From: a virus
Length of the DNA: 40,721 nt
Strand: one strand, 5' to 3'
Virus record (IMG/VR): IMGVR_UViG_3300047444_000148
Span: 1-40,721 of that record
The notes below the pieces were generated by a model. That model saw only the letters and a program-made list of their open reading frames with translations, ran no database searches and was not told the DNA's origin. Position numbers and translations under genes: made by a program. Of this stretch, positions 13,542-22,698 are shown piece after piece (the stretch's first letter is position 1; the number at the start of each line of letters is the position of its first letter).

Positions 13542-15532
13542 TGAAACACCCCCAACGATTCAAGGTTGCGCATTTGCTTGCCGAACGAAGCCTGTTGCGC
13601 GGGGGTCATGCTGGCCTTGAACGCCTGCCTCTGCTGCGGGTTCATGTTCTGGAATTGCCAGATGCGCGGATCGGCGTTCTGGTCGAACGTCATTTCCTTC
13701 TGACTGTAGGCTTGCGGGTTGCGCGAGTTGAAGTCGCCTTGCAAGAGGCGCGCTTTCGCCTGCGTCATTTGGCTTGCGCCGACGAGGTTGTCTGCCGCCT
13801 CATTAATCGCGTCCTTATTCATGTGCGAATTCGGATAGGCGGATTGGAGGATAGAGCGCGCCGCATCCGTCCCAAGATCACCGGAGCCGAGGCGCGAGAC
13901 GATCTGGTTGCTGTATTTGTCAAGCAGGTTATTGGCAGTGACCGTATCCGTAGCCTTCTCGGAACCTGCCAGCGACAGCAGACCATTCACATAATTCAGT
14001 TTGTCCGACTGCTGACCGAGTGCCGCCTTTTGAGCAAGCGACCGGATGTTGTCCAGATATGAAACGGTTGTCTGAGCCTGCGAGTTCGCGCTATTTAGCG
14101 CCGTCCATTTCTTCGAGAGATCGCCTTGCAAATCCTCTTGGCCCCTGCTGTAGCCCGCCGGATTCTCCGGCGCCACCGCAGGAGCGCTGCCGCCCTGACC
14201 TGAAAAATTCTGCATCTGCGCGTGAACCTGCCCGACGTACGACTGAGTTTGGGGGGGAAGCATCTTCCACGGGCGCCCAGCAGAAATCCACTTGTCGGCG
14301 TTCTGCGGCCCCCAGTTGTACGCGACAGCCGCATCCGTGTCGTTGCCATAATGCTGCTGCATAGCATTCGCATAGTCGGCGCCGACGCGCTGCAATTCAT
14401 GAGGCGAGTTATTTGCTGCCGGCCGAACGCCGAAGCCCGGATTGGACGAACCCGCGCCGGTCGGCGTGACCTGCATGCTTCCGGCCGCGCCAGAAGCCGG
14501 ATTGACAGCAGCGGGACTGCCTTGGCTTTCGACCTGCCGAATCGCGTTCTGGAACGGCGTGAAGCCGGGCACGCCCGCGCCGGGAGACCCACCCGTCAAC
14601 TGATCCGAGAGAGCGCCCTGATTGACGAAGACCGGCTTGCCATTTGAATATCCGGTCGTGTTCGTGCCGTATGCCTTGCCGATTGCGCCAGCCGCCGCAT
14701 TGGCCTTCTCAACGTCGGTTGCCCCCGGCAAGCCGGTTACCCCGGTTATGCGACCGCCCTGAATATTGGGGATAGCATTATCCGGAATCTTCGGAGCCAT
14801 CGCCACGATATTGCCTTGATAGTCGTACATGGGCGCGCCGGCCCGTCCGGCCACCAATGGAATATTGGTGGCCTTCGTGACGCCCGCCAAATTCGCAGCC
14901 TGAAGTTGTGCTGGCGTCATCCCAGCTTGATAGCCCATCTTAGAGATGTCCGTCGGCATCTGCATCGCCAACGTCGGATCGTGCTCGACTGCCACGCGCA
15001 TGAGATCGCCGCCGCCCTGAATGCCGGCAACGTTCATCAGCATGCCCTGCTGGAACAGTTGCTGAGGCGAGCGCCCGTAGATGGTGCCGGCAGCGGAAGC
15101 GGGGCCGGCCGCCGGCGCTGCCTGCTGCGGCATCTGCGGCGCCATCCCGCCCATCCCGGCAGACAACCCGGACATCGGGCCGGCATTCGCCGCGCCCGTT
15201 ACCGGCGCGCCCTGCGCCATCGTCGGATTGGGCTGGCTCGGCTGTGCCGCAGGCGCACCGCCCATGCCCGTCGTATCGCCGCCCATCAACCCTTGCATCG
15301 CGCGCATCTTCAGCATCTGCTGCTGCATCTGAAACGCATTGCCGGCGCCCTGCTGCATGCCCTGCATACCCGCGCCCATCGCCTGACCCATCGATACAGG
15401 GATGCGCGACGGCCCCGAGGCCGACAGAAGCCCTTGCGACATGCCAAGCAACGCAGCCGTCTGCGGGTTGGCATACATGCCCATCAGGCCCATGCCACCG
15501 CTAGGATCGCCCGATCCGTCAAACAGTCCCAT
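13538..15532 (-). CDS. Virion protein with lytic transglycosylase domain
   Basis: 664 residues; CGGGAGCGCAT precedes the ATG. Residues 1-150 are Met/Gln/Gly-rich and disordered. Residues about 326-440 form an SLT-type domain: FQNAIRQVESQGSPAAVNP with catalytic Glu335, GSMQVTP, then a YANAMQQHYGNDTDAAVAYN helix and GPQNADKW. It should cut peptidoglycan locally so that DNA can cross the cell wall. The C-terminal 200 residues are helical. It sits between two ejection-type proteins, overlapping both. Confidence 0.82.
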   Translation of the reverse strand: MGLFDGSGDPSGGMGLMGMYANPQTAALLGMSQGLLSASGPSRIPVSMGQAMGAGMQGMQQGAGNAFQMQQQMLKMRAMQGLMGGDTTGMGGAPAAQPSQPNPTMAQGAPVTGAANAGPMSGLSAGMGGMAPQMPQQAAPAAGPASAAGTIYGRSPQQLFQQGMLMNVAGIQGGGDLMRVAVEHDPTLAMQMPTDISKMGYQAGMTPAQLQAANLAGVTKATNIPLVAGRAGAPMYDYQGNIVAMAPKIPDNAIPNIQGGRITGVTGLPGATDVEKANAAAGAIGKAYGTNTTGYSNGKPVFVNQGALSDQLTGGSPGAGVPGFTPFQNAIRQVESQGSPAAVNPASGAAGSMQVTPTGAGSSNPGFGVRPAANNSPHELQRVGADYANAMQQHYGNDTDAAVAYNWGPQNADKWISAGRPWKMLPPQTQSYVGQVHAQMQNFSGQGGSAPAVAPENPAGYSRGQEDLQGDLSKKWTALNSANSQAQTTVSYLDNIRSLAQKAALGQQSDKLNYVNGLLSLAGSEKATDTVTANNLLDKYSNQIVSRLGSGDLGTDAARSILQSAYPNSHMNKDAINEAADNLVGASQMTQAKARLLQGDFNSRNPQAYSQKEMTFDQNADPRIWQFQNMNPQQRQAFKASMTPAQQASFGKQMRNLESLGVFQ

Positions 15533-16523
15533 ATGCGCTCCCGAATCCGAACGGATTGGTCATTCCAGGTTGTCCCGCCTGATTGAAGCTCGCGTAGGTC
15601 ATCGACGGACCAAGCGGCATTTGCTGCTGCGGGCGCTGATTACCGAATCTCTGCGGCTGCGGCATCTGGCCCATCATCTGGGGCTGCTGATTGCTCCGCT
15701 GCATCATGTTTTGCCCTTGGTTCATCATCTGGCCCATGTTGGGCGAGGGCGATCCGTTCAACAGGCCGCCCATCGTTGCGTCGCCCACCGGCGCAGCGCC
15801 GGCCACGTTTCCAGAGATGCCGCCACCGAGCGCGCCGGCTGAAGTGCCACTCATGCCGCCACCGGGTAGCAGGCCGCTAAACATCCCCGTCGGCGCGGAC
15901 CCGAGCGCGGCGCCCATGTCGCCCGCAGCACCGAGGCCCGAGCCGCCCGCACCGACTGCGCCCGTCAGCCCCGCGTCGCCAAGCGCCGCAGGACCGCCCA
16001 AGAGGCCAGTCATTCCGCCCGCGCCGGCGCCCGAACTGAACAGTCCGGCCGTGCCGCTGCCGACCACTGGGGACGCCGCTGCGCCGCCCCATGCCGCGCC
16101 TGTGCCAAGGCCGGCACCGCCAAGCCCCGAACCTATGCCGGCACTCCCGGCGTCCGCCACGCCTGCACCCGCTGCACCCGCGCCTGCACCGCCAGCACTC
16201 CCCAATGCCGCCCCGATGCCGGGAGCAGCAAAGTTGCCTGCAATCATCGGCGCGATCTTGTCCGCGATACCGTTGAGGCCGCTGAACATGTTGAGCGCAC
16301 CGGTATTGCCCGGGTTGTTGCGATACATGTCCTGCCACGCGCCTTGCGTGAAGTTTCCGGTCGGGCTGAACAACGCACCGCCGGAGCCGTTATTGAACAG
16401 ACCGCCGATCAGCGGGTCGTAGCCGGGGACGCCCGCGGCCGCGCCCAATGCTTGAAGCGGATGCCCGGCGATTTCCCCCAGACTGTCTTTCGCGAAATCG
16501 AAGACGTTACCGAATAAGGACAT
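15519..16523 (-). CDS. Gly/Ala-rich virion protein
   Basis: 334 residues; GGAGGCGCTC precedes the ATG. A short ordered N-terminus (SLFGNVFDFAKDSLGEIAG) is followed by about 170 residues of Gly/Ala-rich repeats, then a Met/Gln/Pro-rich tail ending FGFGSAYGTV. The low-complexity, membrane-seeking composition resembles small ejection proteins of the P22 gp7/T7 gp14 type. It overlaps the next gene by 14 bases. The role is inferred from composition and position. Confidence 0.6.
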   Translation of the reverse strand: MSLFGNVFDFAKDSLGEIAGHPLQALGAAAGVPGYDPLIGGLFNNGSGGALFSPTGNFTQGAWQDMYRNNPGNTGALNMFSGLNGIADKIAPMIAGNFAAPGIGAALGSAGGAGAGAAGAGVADAGSAGIGSGLGGAGLGTGAAWGGAAASPVVGSGTAGLFSSGAGAGGMTGLLGGPAALGDAGLTGAVGAGGSGLGAAGDMGAALGSAPTGMFSGLLPGGGMSGTSAGALGGGISGNVAGAAPVGDATMGGLLNGSPSPNMGQMMNQGQNMMQRSNQQPQMMGQMPQPQRFGNQRPQQQMPLGPSMTYASFNQAGQPGMTNPFGFGSAYGTV

Positions 16524-17673
16524 GAGCGCCTCCGATCGCGTCGTAGTTCACCTTGTCGAAGCCGGTCGAATCCCGCTCGACTGCATGCGGCGCCACGCGG
16601 CGCACTTCGTCGGCCATGACGCCAAAGCGGCGCGTTTCCGGCGCATCCCACAGGTAGCGATAGCGATAGACCGGCAAACCGTTGTCGAGGCTTTCGTCGG
16701 TGAGTTCGATGTCCATCTTCAGGCGTCGATCGGAATAGGCACCCATGAGGCCACCGAGGGCCGCGCCCGCGCCGCTTCCATAGTTGGAACCGTTGCTGAT
16801 CATGCTGCCGAGCGCAGCACCGCCCATCGCCCCGCCCATCGCGCCCGCTGCCGGGTTCGTGTAGTACGGCGTCGTGGTGCTCGTGTTGCCGCCGTACTGA
16901 CCTTGGATCAGGTTCGAGAAGTTATTCAGCATCTGCCACGGCGCATTGATATACGACTGGTTCAGCGCCTGCTGATTGCCGCCCGTGTTGTAGAGGTTCG
17001 TCGCGGCCGAGTTGATCGAATTGACCACGTTCGGCGCGTTCGCCGAGCCAGCAAGCTGCTGCTGAGACGCCGTGTTGTAGTTGTTCGAAAGCCCCTGCGC
17101 GCCTTGCAGCATGTTGCCCATGTTCGTCTGGTACATGCTGTTCGCGAGCGTCGCATCGGTGTTGCCGAGCTGCGTCGCGAGGTTCTGCTGGTTCTGGCTG
17201 ACCGCGTTCTGATTGGCGCCCGAGCCGTACCGACCTGAAGCTTCCATTGCGCTCGTCGTCTGCGGTGCCGTCGCGGTCTGATAGGCGCGCGTGATCGAGT
17301 CGTTCGCGGCGTCCATCGCACCCGTCTGGTACGGGTTGTTCATCATCGAACCGTTGGCGAAATTCGAGAACGACGAATTGCCGGGGTTCGAGTTCAGGTA
17401 ATTGCCGTTCAGCAGGTTCTGCGTATAGCTGCCGGCCGAATTGTTGACGTTCGGCGCGAATCCGAACTGTGTCCCGTTCGCGATGTTCTGCGTATCCTGC
17501 ATCGACTGCTGCTGCATCGGCGTGAAGCCTGCAACGGAAGATGACGGGTTGCCTTGGAAGCCGGCGTACGTATTGTTCGCGTTGTTGAAAACGCTGCTCA
17601 GATACGACTGCTGCCCGGTCCAGGGAGTCGATACCGAATTGCTTGTGGTGCTGCCGCTGCCACCGGAACTCAT
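16507..17673 (-). CDS. Virion protein with C-terminal S74-like chaperone motif
   Basis: 388 residues; GGAGAAAGCATT precedes the ATG, which overlaps the previous stop. Residues 1-300 are Asn/Gln/Ser-rich (NGTQFGFAPNVNNSAGSYTQ and similar) with a short Gly/Ala stretch. Residues about 314-388 carry a chaperone-like end: YSDRRLKMDIELTDESLDNG, then LPVYRYRYLWD, GVMADEVRRVAPHAV and a KVNYDAIGG tail. It lies in the ejection-protein block rather than with fibres, so the chaperone may assist an internal or tail-tip protein. Confidence 0.65.
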   Translation of the reverse strand: MSSGGSGSTTSNSVSTPWTGQQSYLSSVFNNANNTYAGFQGNPSSSVAGFTPMQQQSMQDTQNIANGTQFGFAPNVNNSAGSYTQNLLNGNYLNSNPGNSSFSNFANGSMMNNPYQTGAMDAANDSITRAYQTATAPQTTSAMEASGRYGSGANQNAVSQNQQNLATQLGNTDATLANSMYQTNMGNMLQGAQGLSNNYNTASQQQLAGSANAPNVVNSINSAATNLYNTGGNQQALNQSYINAPWQMLNNFSNLIQGQYGGNTSTTTPYYTNPAAGAMGGAMGGAALGSMISNGSNYGSGAGAALGGLMGAYSDRRLKMDIELTDESLDNGLPVYRYRYLWDAPETRRFGVMADEVRRVAPHAVERDSTGFDKVNYDAIGGAHVLIR

Positions 17674-18074
17674 AATGCTTTCTCCAGATAGAGATGTGTC
17701 GTTTCAAATCCCCGGCCGCGCATCCGGCGCGACCATCCGGGACGTGCACAAAGCTCCATCGCGTGACATCCGTTCGCCTTGGCCCAGCGCTCGATCGTTT
17801 CCATCGCCTGTTCCTGCCACTCGGCGGCATTCGTGCCGGTGACGATGCGGATCGTGCAGACGCGCTGCTTCGGGTAGTTCGCGAGACGGGTGATTCCGAT
17901 AGCGAATGCCGTCGGCGTCTTCCAAATCCACAACTGGTCTTCACCCGTCAAAAGACCAGCCTTGATATCGTTGGCGTCGTACTTGCCGCGATTTCTCTTG
18001 CACGCCGCTTCAATCCACGGGCGCACCTCTCCCCACACCGCTTCGATTTCGGCGGGTTGAATTCCAAAGAGCAT
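17670..18074 (-). CDS. GNAT-like small phage protein
   Basis: 134 residues. The ordering looks like a GNAT fold: an N-terminal helix, strands around DQLWIWKTPTAFAIGITRLA and RVCTIRIVTG, then a long helix (EWQEQAMETIERWAKANGCH), the AMELCARPGW strand, and RGFETTHLYLEKAL at the end. It lacks a clear acetyl-CoA loop (Q/RxxGxG/A). Similar proteins occur beside ejection genes in many podoviruses; a structural or assembly role is as likely as acetyl transfer. Confidence 0.6.
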   Translation of the reverse strand: MLFGIQPAEIEAVWGEVRPWIEAACKRNRGKYDANDIKAGLLTGEDQLWIWKTPTAFAIGITRLANYPKQRVCTIRIVTGTNAAEWQEQAMETIERWAKANGCHAMELCARPGWSRRMRGRGFETTHLYLEKAL

Positions 18075-18077
18075 TGG

Positions 18078-18404
18078 TTAGCCGATCAGGAGAACGTTGA
18101 AGGTGCGGTCGACGCTCGCAGTACTGGCGTGCGTAAGCGTCGCGTCGCCGTTGGCTTGCGAGGAGACGTAGAGGCTGCCGAGAGCCGCCGCCGCGTCTGC
18201 CGTCAGCGGCTGGAATCCGAAATACGTATTGGCGCCGATGCGCTTGTCGGTGACGGTCGTCGTGGTCGAGCTCGCCGTGAGCGTCATCTGAAGGACCGCG
18301 TTCAGCTTGCCGGTCAGTTGCTGGTTGACCGCCTGCGCGATCTGCCGGCGATGCTCTTTCTCATCGGGCATCATCACCGGCACGGCCGGATAACCCTTGT
18401 TCAT
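18078..18404 (-). CDS. Small structural protein (108 aa)
   Basis: The start overlaps the previous stop (ATGA). An N-terminal helical part (PDEKEHRRQIAQAVNQQL) is followed by a Thr/Ala-rich beta-type region (MTLTASSTTTTVTDKRIG) in which SSLTTTTV-like strands resemble C-terminal beta domains of small tail or head-completion proteins. It lies between the gp10-like hub and the GNAT-like gene. No certain family. Confidence 0.6.
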   Translation of the reverse strand: MNKGYPAVPVMMPDEKEHRRQIAQAVNQQLTGKLNAVLQMTLTASSTTTTVTDKRIGANTYFGFQPLTADAAAALGSLYVSSQANGDATLTHASTASVDRTFNVLLIG

Positions 18405-19915
18405 CGCGACCCCGAGACATGAACCGCGTTGTCAGGGATCTCGACGCCCTGAAGGTGCGAGAAGTTGCCGCTCGTCTGGATGCGCGCGCGCAGGTAGCGC
18501 CCGTCAGCACGCACCGGACACTCGCCGTTGTCGTTCAGCGAACTCGCCGTGGTGAATGCCGGCGCATCGACAAGCCGATTGCGCACGCCGATCTGCACCG
18601 AAGGCGCCGCGCCGTCGATCATCGGCCGCGTGGTGCTCAGAAACGCCCGTTTTCCCGTGCTGCCGAATGGCTCAATCTCCACCGTGTCCGCCGTGGCGGG
18701 CGCCGGCGAGCCGGTGAAATAGGCCAGTTTGTGATCTGGCGTGAACGCGCCCATCAGGACTTGGCCGCCCGTCCACACTCGCGAATCGAGCGAGAACGGC
18801 AGCGAATCGAGCGTGTAGCCGGTGCTGTCCAGCGAGTCGAGCGAGTAGCCTTGCGTGATCGCGCGGAAGATGTATTCGGCGTTGACATCGGCCGAACCCC
18901 ACTTATTCAGCGCCCAGTTGTAGACGAGGATCGAATCGGGAATCCCGCCAGGCGCCGATGTCGACGGATACAGCCACATCACCAGTCGGTTGATCGGATC
19001 GACCGCACCAATCACGTTCTGCAGATAGGCCGTGTTCACCGTGTTCCAGAACGTCTTGTCGACGCGATCTACACCGATCGGCATCGAGGTCGAGCCATCG
19101 AACGCATAGAACCCGTCTTCACCGAGGTAATAGACCAGCGCGCCCAATTGCGTGATGCTCTTGGGTGCGGGCGTGCCGCGCGCGCCTTCAGCCGGGTAGA
19201 AGCCGAAGATCGTCGGCGAACCCTGAAACACCACCCGGAAGATGCCGCGCTCGAAGAAGATCGCGCCGTCAGACGTGCCGAGGTTGCCGACGCCACCCAT
19301 GATCCAGCCCTGATCGCCGGGGATGATCTGAGAACCCGCGAGCAGTTGCGCCTCGGTCGTGCTGCCGGCCGTCGGCCAATTGGTCGGATCGTCGAGAGCA
19401 CACCACTGCACGCGCTGCGGCTGCTGTCCGTTCGTGCCATCGAACGTATTGCCGACCATCACGAAATCCTTGATGGTCCAGATGTAGCGCGCCTGCGGTG
19501 CCGCCGCGGCGAGATCGGCAAACGCGGTGCTCGAATTGAGAACGAACGATTGCAGGTTCTGCCCCTGCGCGGCCGCGATGACGCGCTGCCCGTATTGCGT
19601 GAAGTTCCAGCGCTCGCCGGCCGGGACCGTGTAGCCGCCGCCCTTGCTGACGTTCGTGAAGGTCGTATTGCCCGGGATCAGTTCGTACAGCTTCGCCGCG
19701 TCACCCGCAAACGTGTAGTTGTCGCCGCCCGAGTCGATCGCAACCGTGGCGCCAAGGCACTGCGTGTCGAGTCCGTTGCCGCTGAACTTCGACAGCGTGC
19801 CGACCGGTCCCCACGATTCTTTCGTCTTCGGGAACAGGTTGACGAGGTTCGCGGAGGCGCCCTGCTGATTGTTGACCGGAAGGTCCGGCGCGAAATCGGC
19901 AATCGACAGGATCAT
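18401..19915 (-). CDS. P22 gp10-like tail hub / packaged-DNA stabilisation protein
   Basis: 504 residues, the size expected for P22 gp10. It opens with PDLPVNNQQGASANLVNLFP and continues as a beta-propeller-like protein: YTFAGDAAKLYEL, IWTIKDFVMVGNTFDG, RVQWCALDDPTNW and ALVYYLGEDGFYAFDG are typical phrases of this family in podoviruses. It should plug the portal after DNA packaging and hold the tail needle or fibres. It follows the adaptor gene with a 4-base overlap, the same order as P22 gp4-gp10. Confidence 0.82.
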   Translation of the reverse strand: MILSIADFAPDLPVNNQQGASANLVNLFPKTKESWGPVGTLSKFSGNGLDTQCLGATVAIDSGGDNYTFAGDAAKLYELIPGNTTFTNVSKGGGYTVPAGERWNFTQYGQRVIAAAQGQNLQSFVLNSSTAFADLAAAAPQARYIWTIKDFVMVGNTFDGTNGQQPQRVQWCALDDPTNWPTAGSTTEAQLLAGSQIIPGDQGWIMGGVGNLGTSDGAIFFERGIFRVVFQGSPTIFGFYPAEGARGTPAPKSITQLGALVYYLGEDGFYAFDGSTSMPIGVDRVDKTFWNTVNTAYLQNVIGAVDPINRLVMWLYPSTSAPGGIPDSILVYNWALNKWGSADVNAEYIFRAITQGYSLDSLDSTGYTLDSLPFSLDSRVWTGGQVLMGAFTPDHKLAYFTGSPAPATADTVEIEPFGSTGKRAFLSTTRPMIDGAAPSVQIGVRNRLVDAPAFTTASSLNDNGECPVRADGRYLRARIQTSGNFSHLQGVEIPDNAVHVSGSR

Positions 19916-20595
19916 GCCGCCACCATCGCCAGCGACGAGCCGGATAGTTCTTCGGCCTTGTCGCCAAGGATGAAGCTATTCAACTGCATCTGGTAGACGC
20001 CATCCCACATCGACAGCGATTCCTGGTCCTTGTTGAACCGGGATGCCGCGCGCGCACACGCCGCGAGCAGGATGGTCGGGATGATATTGGTCATCCACGT
20101 GGTCGTGTTCGATGCCGTCAACTGGCTCGACTTCTGCCAGTACGTGCCCGAGAGCGAATAGTTCGCATCCGGGTACGGGCCGAACACGAACGTCTGCCCG
20201 AGGCGCGCGTAATACTGAGGCACGCCCGATGCGGTCTGATCGGGATACTGCGTGTAGATGAATTCTGGCGTGACGCGCTGCAATTCGAACGTTTGGCCAT
20301 TCGACGAGATCAGCAGAATCTTGATGCCGAGGTAGCCAGTCGGCAGTGCCGCCGACCCGCCGTTGATCGTCTCGCTGATCGCCGCTTCGAATGCTTGAAC
20401 GCCCTTGCCCTGATTGTTCGTGAAGATGTCGCGATAGATGTCCGCTTCCGCGATCTGGATAAAATAGTCGATCCAGTTGCCGAGATCGGAGCGCGCGAAC
20501 CAGTCTTGAATGGCCTGCTTCAGCGAGAAGTAGTCGTACACGCCCGCGACGCCGGCCGGGGTGCCCGAGCCTACCGGTTGGATGAAGATCGTCAT
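19912..20595 (-). CDS. P22 gp4-like head-tail adaptor
   Basis: 227 residues from the ATG at 20595, with TAGGGG six bases upstream. The frame stays open to 20883, but that part overlaps the fibre gene and has no ribosome site. Family features: LKQAIQDWFARSDLGNWIDY near the N-terminus, AEADIYRDIF, then YPDQTASGVPQYYAR and a C-terminal helix with the TILLAACARAASRF pattern. It bridges the portal and the gp10-like hub and overlaps the hub gene by 4 bases. Confidence 0.82.
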   Translation of the reverse strand: MTIFIQPVGSGTPAGVAGVYDYFSLKQAIQDWFARSDLGNWIDYFIQIAEADIYRDIFTNNQGKGVQAFEAAISETINGGSAALPTGYLGIKILLISSNGQTFELQRVTPEFIYTQYPDQTASGVPQYYARLGQTFVFGPYPDANYSLSGTYWQKSSQLTASNTTTWMTNIIPTILLAACARAASRFNKDQESLSMWDGVYQMQLNSFILGDKAEELSGSSLAMVAA

Positions 20596-20603
20596 GGATG
20601 CCC

Positions 20604-22361
20604 CTATCGGATGCGGCGCGCGCGGATGAAACCGTTGATGGTCTGTGTGCTGCCACCGAAGCCCGAATTGGCGACGCAATAGACGTTGGAGGCTGTTGAG
20701 AGCAGCACGCGCGTGACTGGTGATGCGAGGGTTGGGCCGACACCTGCTGGCGTCGTCGGGTTGCTGATGACATACGCGCCCAATGCGCCCTGAGTCGCCG
20801 ATGTCGTGCTGACGCCGAGCGCCGCGCTCGTAACGGTCGTGCCGCCAGCAGGGACGAATGAAGCGACACACCCCACATCCCAATCGCCCGCGCTTAACGA
20901 CGTGATGCTCGTCGCGTTCATCGGCGTGGCGGTCGTCATGCTCGTGCCGCTCGTCGAGTTGGTGATGTACTCACCGACCGATCCCGCGTTCGCGTTGTTG
21001 TTGGTCGTGGTGCCAACGATGCCGTTAGTCTGAGACGGCGTGAGCGCACCCGTCACCAGCAAGGCGCCGCCGATCGACGCGCTATTCGTGACGCCGAGGC
21101 CCGTACCGGCCGCCGTGATCGAAACCGGGACGGATGCCCCTATCCCGGTCGACTTGACCGTAAAGGCAGTCGTGCTGTTCTGGACGAACTGCCATCCGTT
21201 CGTCGCGTTGTCAACGATCTCGTCGTTGCCGGGGTTCAGCGTGTTCGGGAACGTGCCGCTATTCGTGGCGTTGCCGTAGATGCCGACCCCCACCGGCAGA
21301 GCGATTCCGATGCCGCCGCCCGTCATGCCGCCAAGGTCAAGACCGATCGTCGCCGGACCTTTTCCCGAGAAGAATGCGTCGACCTGCTTCGAGCCGAGCG
21401 ATTGAACCCGCTGCCCGATCCACGTCTCACCGAGCGCGGCCGTGTTGACGGTGCGATCGAGGTTATAGACGCCACCGATACAGGCCGAATCGAACCCGCC
21501 ATCCACGCAGTCAAAGTCGCCGTTCGGCTCCATGAAGACGTGAGCCGCGCCGGCGGTGATCTGCCCGGAGATGATGTTCGCTGAGGGAGAAGCGAGGAAG
21601 TTGGTCGCGCCCGCCTGCGTCCCGCTCAGGAAGATGTTGCCGACCCATCCCGAAAAGTCACCTTGCCCCGCTTGCGTGCCGTAGAAGTAGTTCCCGCCCG
21701 CCATCGTGCGGCATTGCACGGAACCATTCAGTGAGCACTCGTAGCCGCTCGAATTGAACAGATACTCGGCCATGATCGCCGTTTCGGGGATCTCTGATTC
21801 ACCGCTGACCGGTTGCCCGAGCGTCGTCGACCCGGTGATGTAGTGCGCCGCGGCGAACGGCACATGCGACAGGTTGCCGTCGAATGCCGAGAGGATCGAA
21901 TTCCAGTTCCCTTGCGTCGGCGTGCTCGAAACGACGTCGTGAATCGGCGCCGAGAGATGGGCATCGGCCGACTTGACCTGGCCCGGGCCGCGCAGTGGCC
22001 CTGTGACGGCCGCGTTGGTCGCGAGCGTCGTCAGACAGGGATTGCCCGTGTACGGCAGGTAGCCCGGTCCGCCAAGCCCTTCGAGCGCCGTGATCGCGCT
22101 CGTGTCGTTCGTCGAGCCATTGCACGCCGCGCCCTGACTCTGCGGCGTTGGCTGGAACGACTGCCACTTCGACAGGGAAATGGCTGTGGTGCCGCCGGTC
22201 GCCGTGACAGTGCCAGCGCCAAGACTCGCCGCGCCCGTGCCGCCGCTACCAGAAGGCAGCGGAGTATCGAGCGTGATCGCGTGGAATCGGGGCGACGGAT
22301 AGGTTTGGGCGAGCGCCAGCAGCGGCACGAAGAGCGCCGCGATCAGGATTTTTTTTATCAT
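20604..22361 (-). CDS. Tail fibre/spike-like protein with signal-like N-terminus
   Basis: 585 residues. The first about 19 residues look exactly like a signal peptide (MIKKILIAALFVPLLALA followed by QTYPSPRF), unusual for a virion protein. The rest is beta-rich and repetitive, with GSGGTGAASLGAGTVTATGG near the start and LGVTNSASIGGALLVTGALT later, patterns of trimeric fibres. The C-terminal about 120 residues (TSITSLSAGDWDVGCVASFV) resemble a small lectin-like receptor-binding head. No chaperone motif is seen. Located between a small Ig-like protein and the adaptor. Confidence 0.7.
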   Translation of the reverse strand: MIKKILIAALFVPLLALAQTYPSPRFHAITLDTPLPSGSGGTGAASLGAGTVTATGGTTAISLSKWQSFQPTPQSQGAACNGSTNDTSAITALEGLGGPGYLPYTGNPCLTTLATNAAVTGPLRGPGQVKSADAHLSAPIHDVVSSTPTQGNWNSILSAFDGNLSHVPFAAAHYITGSTTLGQPVSGESEIPETAIMAEYLFNSSGYECSLNGSVQCRTMAGGNYFYGTQAGQGDFSGWVGNIFLSGTQAGATNFLASPSANIISGQITAGAAHVFMEPNGDFDCVDGGFDSACIGGVYNLDRTVNTAALGETWIGQRVQSLGSKQVDAFFSGKGPATIGLDLGGMTGGGIGIALPVGVGIYGNATNSGTFPNTLNPGNDEIVDNATNGWQFVQNSTTAFTVKSTGIGASVPVSITAAGTGLGVTNSASIGGALLVTGALTPSQTNGIVGTTTNNNANAGSVGEYITNSTSGTSMTTATPMNATSITSLSAGDWDVGCVASFVPAGGTTVTSAALGVSTTSATQGALGAYVISNPTTPAGVGPTLASPVTRVLLSTASNVYCVANSGFGGSTQTINGFIRARRIR

Positions 22362-22363
22362 GG

Positions 22364-22696
22364 TCAGGTAATCGAGACGACGCCGCCGTTGTCCCAGATG
22401 ACACCGGTCGACGCTGGCAAAGAAGTCGCAAGCGCCGTCAGGTCCGTCAACAGCACGTCGTTTAGCGTGGTCGTCTGGATGTTCAAGCCCGAGATGACGA
22501 GCTGGTAGTGACCATTGGCCGCGTAGAAGGAGAACGCGCCATTGACGTCGGTCGTGACCGGATTCGGCGCGGCAGTGATCCCGTTGTCGGAGAAGATCGA
22601 CGCGGGCGTGCCGCCTGGGAAGTTGTTGACCTGCACCAGCGCGCCAAGCACCGGCAGCCCGTTTGACCCCGCGATCGCGTTGACGTAGCGCTGCAT
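22364..22696 (-). CDS. Small Ig/carboxypeptidase-regulatory-like virion protein
   Basis: 110 residues from the ATG at 22696; a TTG two codons upstream is possible. The sequence GLPVLGALVQVNNFPGG, then TTDVNGAFSFYAANGHYQLV and an aromatic-rich strand is the pattern of carboxypeptidase-regulatory/Ig-like beta-sandwiches. These often decorate phage fibres and bind sugars weakly. It begins three bases after the previous stop and lies directly before the fibre gene, so it may be a fibre attachment or decoration protein. Confidence 0.65.
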   Translation of the reverse strand: MQRYVNAIAGSNGLPVLGALVQVNNFPGGTPASIFSDNGITAAPNPVTTDVNGAFSFYAANGHYQLVISGLNIQTTTLNDVLLTDLTALATSLPASTGVIWDNGGVVSIT

Positions 22697-22698
22697 GA

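Noticed and set aside
18419-19996. Long plus-strand frame opposite the gp10-like hub gene
   Set aside because: Arginine-rich antisense translation with no motif. The minus-strand gene is well supported.
20596-20883. N-terminal extension of the gp4-like adaptor
   Set aside because: It lies inside the fibre gene in another frame, has no ribosome site, and its sequence is Arg/His-rich filler. The ATG at 20595 with AGGGG upstream is better.
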